Positions 58,638 to 64,000 of a stretch of DNA of 64,000 bases are shown piece after piece. This DNA comes from Zeugodacus cucurbitae. Its lineage: Eukaryota; Arthropoda; Insecta; Diptera; Tephritidae. The stretch lies in the NCBI RefSeq assembly GCF_028554725.1, contig NC_071670.1, positions 53,371,501 through 53,435,500 of the forward strand. Reading direction: 5' to 3'. The notes beneath the pieces were generated by a model. It was not told the DNA's origin, did no database searches, and saw nothing but the letters and a program-made list of their open reading frames with translations. The position numbers and the translations under genes were made by a program. Numbering within the stretch: the first letter of the stretch is position 1; every line of letters starts with the position of its first letter.

Positions 58638-59184
58638 GGGGCACGCCTAGTATGAAATTTCAAAATACATTATTTCGGTAGATTACACCATTAAAACTCA
58701 CATATTAAAATTTCAAATCGATTTCTCAAATAGTTTTAGAGTTATAGCAATTTAGAGAGCAGCCGCTCGGTAACAGTGAAAACGATCATTTTATCTTTAA
58801 ACTCGTTTTTCTCGAAACAGCATTTTCCAAATTTGCTGCAGTGATTACTCAAAAACAAATGATCTGATCACTATCGAATTTTTTTACATGTTCTATATAT
58901 AGTTCTCCGTACAATGACCTATCGATTTTTTATCTGATCAAAAACTCGAAAAACGAGAATTTTTTTTTTAGATTTCATCCACGGAGAAGGCCGGAATCAC
59001 TGCAGCAGTGAAGGACCTTTTTTATTTCGCGCCGTTGGAGATCAACTATAACTTAAAAAATATTTAATTTTTTTCTTCAAAAATTTCACTGTATGTATAA
59101 ATATATTCTTAAAATTTTGAAATAATTGATAAAGTATTTTTTTTTAAATCACCTTTTTTTAGGTCATTACACTAGGTGTGCCCC
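58638..59184. mobile_element. TTAA-type inverted-repeat element (MITE)
   Basis: The left end GGGGCACGCCTAGTATGAA (58638) and the reverse complement of the right end, GGGGCACACCTAGTGTAAT (59184), form imperfect inverted repeats. The 3' flank is TTAA and the 5' flank TTTA (one change). It is about 547 bases long without coding capacity. The GGGG start and TTAA target resemble the element at 28849, but the rest of the ends differ. Confidence 0.7.
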
Positions 59185-59394
59185 TTAAGACTATTCAATT
59201 TTCAAACTGTCTGATTTCACTAAATATTTGGTTAGTTCGTTGAAACTGTATATGAAGCATGTGAAAGTAATACATTTCAGCTCTATACTTTCGAAGAAAA
59301 AAACTTTTAAAATAGTTTAATTTTTTTCTGAACCTTATTACCTATGAAATTCTATGAAAAAAATTGAAAAAACGTATGCAAATTGCATGGAAGA

Positions 59395-59675
59395 ATGAGA
59401 GATTGAGTCATCGAGACACTTTCTCCTTCATTTTCCAGCTTTCGCTAGACTGCGGCGGAAATATCATGTCAGGACAAGCATCGAGAAACCAGCTGAAGTA
59501 TCCCGACTATAAATTAGTTCCCTGCACAAATTCGTGAAAGGCTTTGTCGTTACTTGAGTGCCTTGGGCATCTATTTTTAGGAGTTTAAGGAATCACAAAG
59601 GACTGGCTTCAGCTATCCAAGTGAGATCTCCTGTGGCACAGGAGATCAGCCACACTAACCTAACCTCACCTGTAG
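59395..59675 (+). mobile_element. Probable 3' tail of a non-LTR retrotransposon
   Basis: Moderately GC-rich block in AT-rich surroundings that ends in repeated CTAACCTAACCTCACC. It includes GGAGATCTC-type inverted motifs (GATCTCCTGTGGCACAGGAG). The terminal AACCT repeats are typical of a retrotransposon 3' end. No intact frame; family not identified. Confidence 0.4.
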
Positions 59676-62600
59676 GGACTTTTGAAATTCTCGGAAAAAT
59701 TATATATGCATTAAGTAACTAAAAGGTCAGTTCTATATAAAATTATATAAAACTATAATTACTTGTCTACAAGGCATACTACCTAGCAGCAAATGAGTTC
59801 AATATAAGCAATTTTTTGGGTATAAATTCTATTGCAAATAGAACATTAATCGTTTTTATGTGTTTCCTTATTGACAATTTTTGTGCTTTTGTTTTTGGCG
59901 AAATGAAGCAAGGCTCAGTAGAAGTACATAGAAATACGCATTTTAATTGTTGGTATCTATAAAATAATTACAATAATTTGTTCGCATTTTGCTTCCTTCT
60001 CTATGTGTGTGTATACATATATTAAATATTGTGTTTGTATTTGAAACTTGTTTTGATTGAATTTGCTTTAATTTTTATTTTTTAGTTATTTTTTATTAAT
60101 TTTGCTTGAATTGAAATAAAATTGAAAATTGTTGCTATGTTTTTTCGTGTGTATTTACGTTCATTATTTTACTATAATTTATTTAGTTTTTTATATTATT
60201 ATGTTCATTTGATATTTATTTAATTATATTTTAGTTTAGTTTGGCAAGAGTTTTAACAAATTATTTTTAAGTTTATTATTTATTATTTATTATTTCTATT
60301 ATTATAATTGATTAGTTTAATTGTCTTCATTGATTTTTGCACGCACTAATACTTCGATTTCATATGTATGTTTTGCTCTTTTGTTTGTATGTATGTATAA
60401 TTATTTTATTTTATTTATAATTGAATTTTAGTTGCTTTGCTTCGTATTATTTTGTTTTTGTTTTTCGTTTTTACTTAGGATATTTTGAATAAAAAAGCCA
60501 TTTCTTAATTGATTTATTTTTATTTCACATTTCCATTTAATTTGATGTCTAGAATTTATAATAATTTGAATAAGAATATAAACACACACATCGCTTCGTA
60601 ATTGAGTTTTATTCTTGTGTGATATCATTTTACACAGCTTTAATGTTTTTTATTTTAATTATTTTTTTTTTAATTTTTTTATTTTATAAATTAAACGAAA
60701 AATTACACAAAACTTCTATATCGATATGTTGTTTTTCTAATTATGTAATTAAATTGATTCTTTAAATGGCGATTTTTTTTGCAATTTTTATAAATTTATA
60801 AATTGTTTCTACAAATAAATGGATTTGAGAATGATAACAAAACATATTAATTTAAATATTGCAATTGAAAAATATTTTTAATTTTATTTTAAGCGATTTC
60901 AAAAAGAATTTAATAAAAAGTAAAAAAAAACTCAAAATAAAAATTGAAAAAAAAATTAAAATAAAAAATATATATTTTTTAAATAATTAAAAAAAATCAG
61001 AAAAAAATAATTAAAATATATATTAAAAAAAAGTAATTATTTTTTTTTAATAAAAAAATTTAAAAATAATTTTTTTTATATATTTTTATTTTTTGATTTT
61101 TTATTTTTAAATAAAAAAAAATTAAATTATTTTTTAGCAACCAAATTTTAAAATTCCTCGCCTAACATTTTCAATCATTTACACAACATTTTATTCTAAA
61201 AAAGCAAAATATGTGCATTATCTTTACTTGCTTTCTCTTGTAGGTTTTTACACTTGTTTGATAAGTTTTTTTTGTTATTTTTTTTGGCGTGGACGGTATT
61301 CAAAGCTTTTAGATAACTTCAAAATTATTTTTTGTTTTACTTTCCATTTTTATGCATATTTTTTGTATATTTTTCTCTATATTTGTCCATTTCATTTCGT
61401 TTCATTTTACAGTAATTATTTACAAGTAAACATACATACATATGTATTTCTCACAAAATTAAATTGTATAATAAAGAGGTGATATAAGTATTTAGTATTA
61501 AAGAAAATGGGTTTTCATAAGAATAGCCAAAATATTTAGAAAAATATTCAAAAAATTGACAACCTAAAAATATGGATATAATGTGTGAAAAAATTTAAAA
61601 AAAAAAATTATATCTGTTTCAAGAAATGAATGCAAAAGTTAATTTATTTTTATTAAATTTGAACTGTCATTAGTATTTAATCTTTTGAGGAGTTAAATTT
61701 GGTCGAATTGATTCAGTGGTCTAATATATACAAAAACATCTTGCGAAATTATAAAAAAAGGTTTAGGGATAGGTCTAAAACTATATGACTCACTTATCAA
61801 AAAATGGAAATGGACTAAAAGAAAATTCTTCAGACCTAAGATAATGCTTCCAGAAATAATATAATAATTAGAAATTTCCCGATCTCAAAGAATGCCGTTT
61901 ATCACTAATTTTCGATTAGAGATCTATTGTAGATCTAATGTAGATCTCTACTATTTGCATTTGACTCGAAAATATTTTGAGAATGACATATCTAATGTTG
62001 AAATGGAAAATTATGTAACTTTTGAAATTACATTTCCTCGTAGTTTTGGTAAAGAAAGTCTGGAACAATATACTTATACGAGAAAAAAATGTAAAAGGTA
62101 TGATAGATTTGTATTTCGAAAAAGTACTGAACGAGTTTTCATAAGGAGAAGTAGCTTATGTCAAATATATGTATTTGATATCCTAGTTGAGCAAATTAAA
62201 AATAGCTTTGAAAATTGTTTTGGTTCAGACTTTAAGATGTGTCAACATGACTTAATTAAATAACATTGACATTTGATAATTAATTTAGTGACTAAAGTGA
62301 ATTAGTGAAGAGATAGATCAATAAAACGAGCTCTAGTTAAAGTTTTTGTATTGAAACTAACGAGTGAAATTTAACGAATGAAAGTTTCAGACAGCAATTC
62401 GTTTAGAGCTCGTTCTACTACAATTTCGCGAGTAATCAATAGCCGCTAGAAACTAAGGCTTGTTAGTGGACTGAAATAAAATTTTATTTTCCTATTTTTT
62501 ACAACAGATTTTTGAAACAGTTCAATATAAAAAAAAAAAAATATTTCAGATCATACTGTGGAACAAAAAGCATAAATAAAATATTGGAAATCAAATTTTT

Positions 62601-64000
62601 TATGGAATTTTTAGGACAAACTCTACAAATAGTTCAGCAGCTACAAACATATATATTATTATGCTATTTTTTTAACTAAATTTACAGCTTGAACACAAAT
62701 ATTTAGTACACAGTATCTAATTTGATACAAACATTTCTATACATACATACAATATACATATAATAGTGGAAGAATTACATAAGAGCTTCGGATAATGCTA
62801 TACACTCATACAGATACACTACGCATTCTAATTTAAATATAATATATATTTTTTTTTGGAAGATTTTAATATATTTCTCGCTAAAAGTCAACAATAAACG
62901 CATCATTACTAAGCACTAAACTACTTGAAGACATTTAAAGTTAAAAACAAATAACAGACAAAACTAAAAAAAATATATTTTTTAATTATTTTTACAAAAA
63001 ACTATGTTGGCTGTAATTGTAATAGTTTTATAATTTACAAGTTTGCTGTTACAATAATTTATTTTTTATATTTTTTGTTCATTTTTTAATAGCGTATTGT
63101 TTGCAGTTGTCTATTAGATTTGTATTGCAGTAATTTATTGTTTTTGTATTTACAAAAGAAGTTTTCATTATTGTGGCATTGAAGTTTACGCTTTTACGAT
63201 TTGTGTTCATGTATCGGCAATTTATCTATTAATTAGGCTTTCTTTATTTTATTTTGATTCTATATTTTTTGTAATTATTTGTTTGTATGTACGAATACGA
63301 GCAGTTGGTTTTTGTATTTCATTGTAATTGTTATTTTTGTATTTATATTTTAAACATAACGGCAGTTTTATTGATTAATTAATCGTACTTATGGTTGTAT
63401 GCATGAGTTTTTGAGTGTGTGTGTGGATTTTTTGAGCTTTTCGATTTAATTAAAAGAAATAATGAAAAAATTGTTAAAAAAATATTTTTTTTTTTAAACG
63501 AAGAGACTGGCCCAATATTATTTTTATTAGAAAAAAAATAAACCAAAATAAAAGAATTAAAAGAGTGAATTTTACGATAATTTTTAAGTATAGTAAAGTA
63601 AGAAATTATTAATTTTAATCAAAAATCAATTATTAAATATACAAGAACAAATTAAAGTAAAATAAAAAATAGAAAAAATACATATATTTGAAATAAAACT
63701 CCTTTATTGACTAAATATATTAATTTTTAAGTCAAATTATTTAATTAAAGTCAGAAAACTTAAATATATAATTTATAATTATTTATTATAATATTATAAT
63801 GAAGTTTAATTAAAAAAAATAATAGAGATTCAATTTAATTAATAATACATTTATGGTGCGTTGTGACGTGTTAATTGCTCATTTATGTTTTGCAAATTCG
63901 ATACTATTATCAGTAAAATTTTTAACTCGCCTTAAACACCACTTTTTGTTGAAGAAAAAACTCTAGTTCGGTACAACAATTGCGTTGACACAACTGTGGA
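59676..64000. other. AT-rich intergenic DNA, no gene supported
   Basis: Long AT-rich region. One 123-codon frame (61892-62263) lacks a recognisable family and lies in sequence of the same base composition as its surroundings. A long 3' UTR or intron of a gene outside the window cannot be excluded. Confidence 0.45.
60650..61140. repeat. A/T low-complexity tract
   Basis: Alternating poly-T and poly-A blocks (T-rich to 60680, A-rich 60900-61050, mixed to 61140). No gene. Confidence 0.75.

Noticed and set aside
61892..62263. 123-codon plus-strand frame (MPFITNFRLEIYC...)
   Set aside because: No known family, base composition like its surroundings, no promoter or splice partner. Frames of this length occur by chance elsewhere in the window (for example 932-1300).

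Overview
The window is eukaryotic, AT-rich, intron-containing insect DNA. It is most likely from a true fruit fly (Tephritidae, for example Bactrocera, Zeugodacus, Ceratitis or Anastrepha). The reasons are the dipteran Tweedle cuticle genes with TATA/TCAGT-type promoters, short introns with GTRAGT donors, and relics of a mariner lineage resembling the rosa group first described in tephritids. The species call is inference; no database was consulted.

Layout. 1-8.6 kb is gene-poor, with mariner and RTE relics. 8.7-36.4 kb holds four Tweedle (DUF243) cuticular-protein genes, all on the minus strand (8666-10973, 15229-16008, 19384-20268, 35091-36291). All four share a phase-1 intron placed just after the Tweedle domain. 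Between the third and fourth genes lie about 15 kb of noncoding DNA and a transposon graveyard (28.5-34.7 kb). It includes a TTAA-flanked inverted-repeat element split by a 5'-truncated RTE-type retrotransposon whose 468-codon reverse-transcriptase frame is still open. 38.1-43.2 kb on the plus strand is a 12-exon M13 (neprilysin-like) gene whose zinc-binding HExxH is replaced by EVLID; its N-terminal exons are not visible. 44.2-44.7 kb is the broken 3' end of an MFS/monocarboxylate-transporter-like gene.

44.7-56.5 kb is the most unusual part. It is a composite repeat with inverted arms of more than 1 kb (46.7-47.8 and 55.2-56.5 kb) enclosing about eight near-identical 882-bp tandem units, each carrying its own internal inverted repeat. 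Next to the arm is a 310-bp tandem array, plus a second direct copy of the arm sequence. It looks like a foldback-type element or an inverted-repeat satellite island; no transposase is present. Open frames in this region are mirrored on both strands because of the palindromes and are not genes.

56.5-64 kb is very AT-rich intergenic DNA with one more TTAA inverted-repeat element (58638-59184) and a probable retrotransposon tail.

Functionally, the four Tweedle genes probably make secreted, chitin-associated structural proteins of the cuticle. The M13 gene probably makes a catalytically dead neprilysin-like protein. No link between the two groups is apparent beyond proximity. No tRNA, rRNA or CRISPR was recognised.
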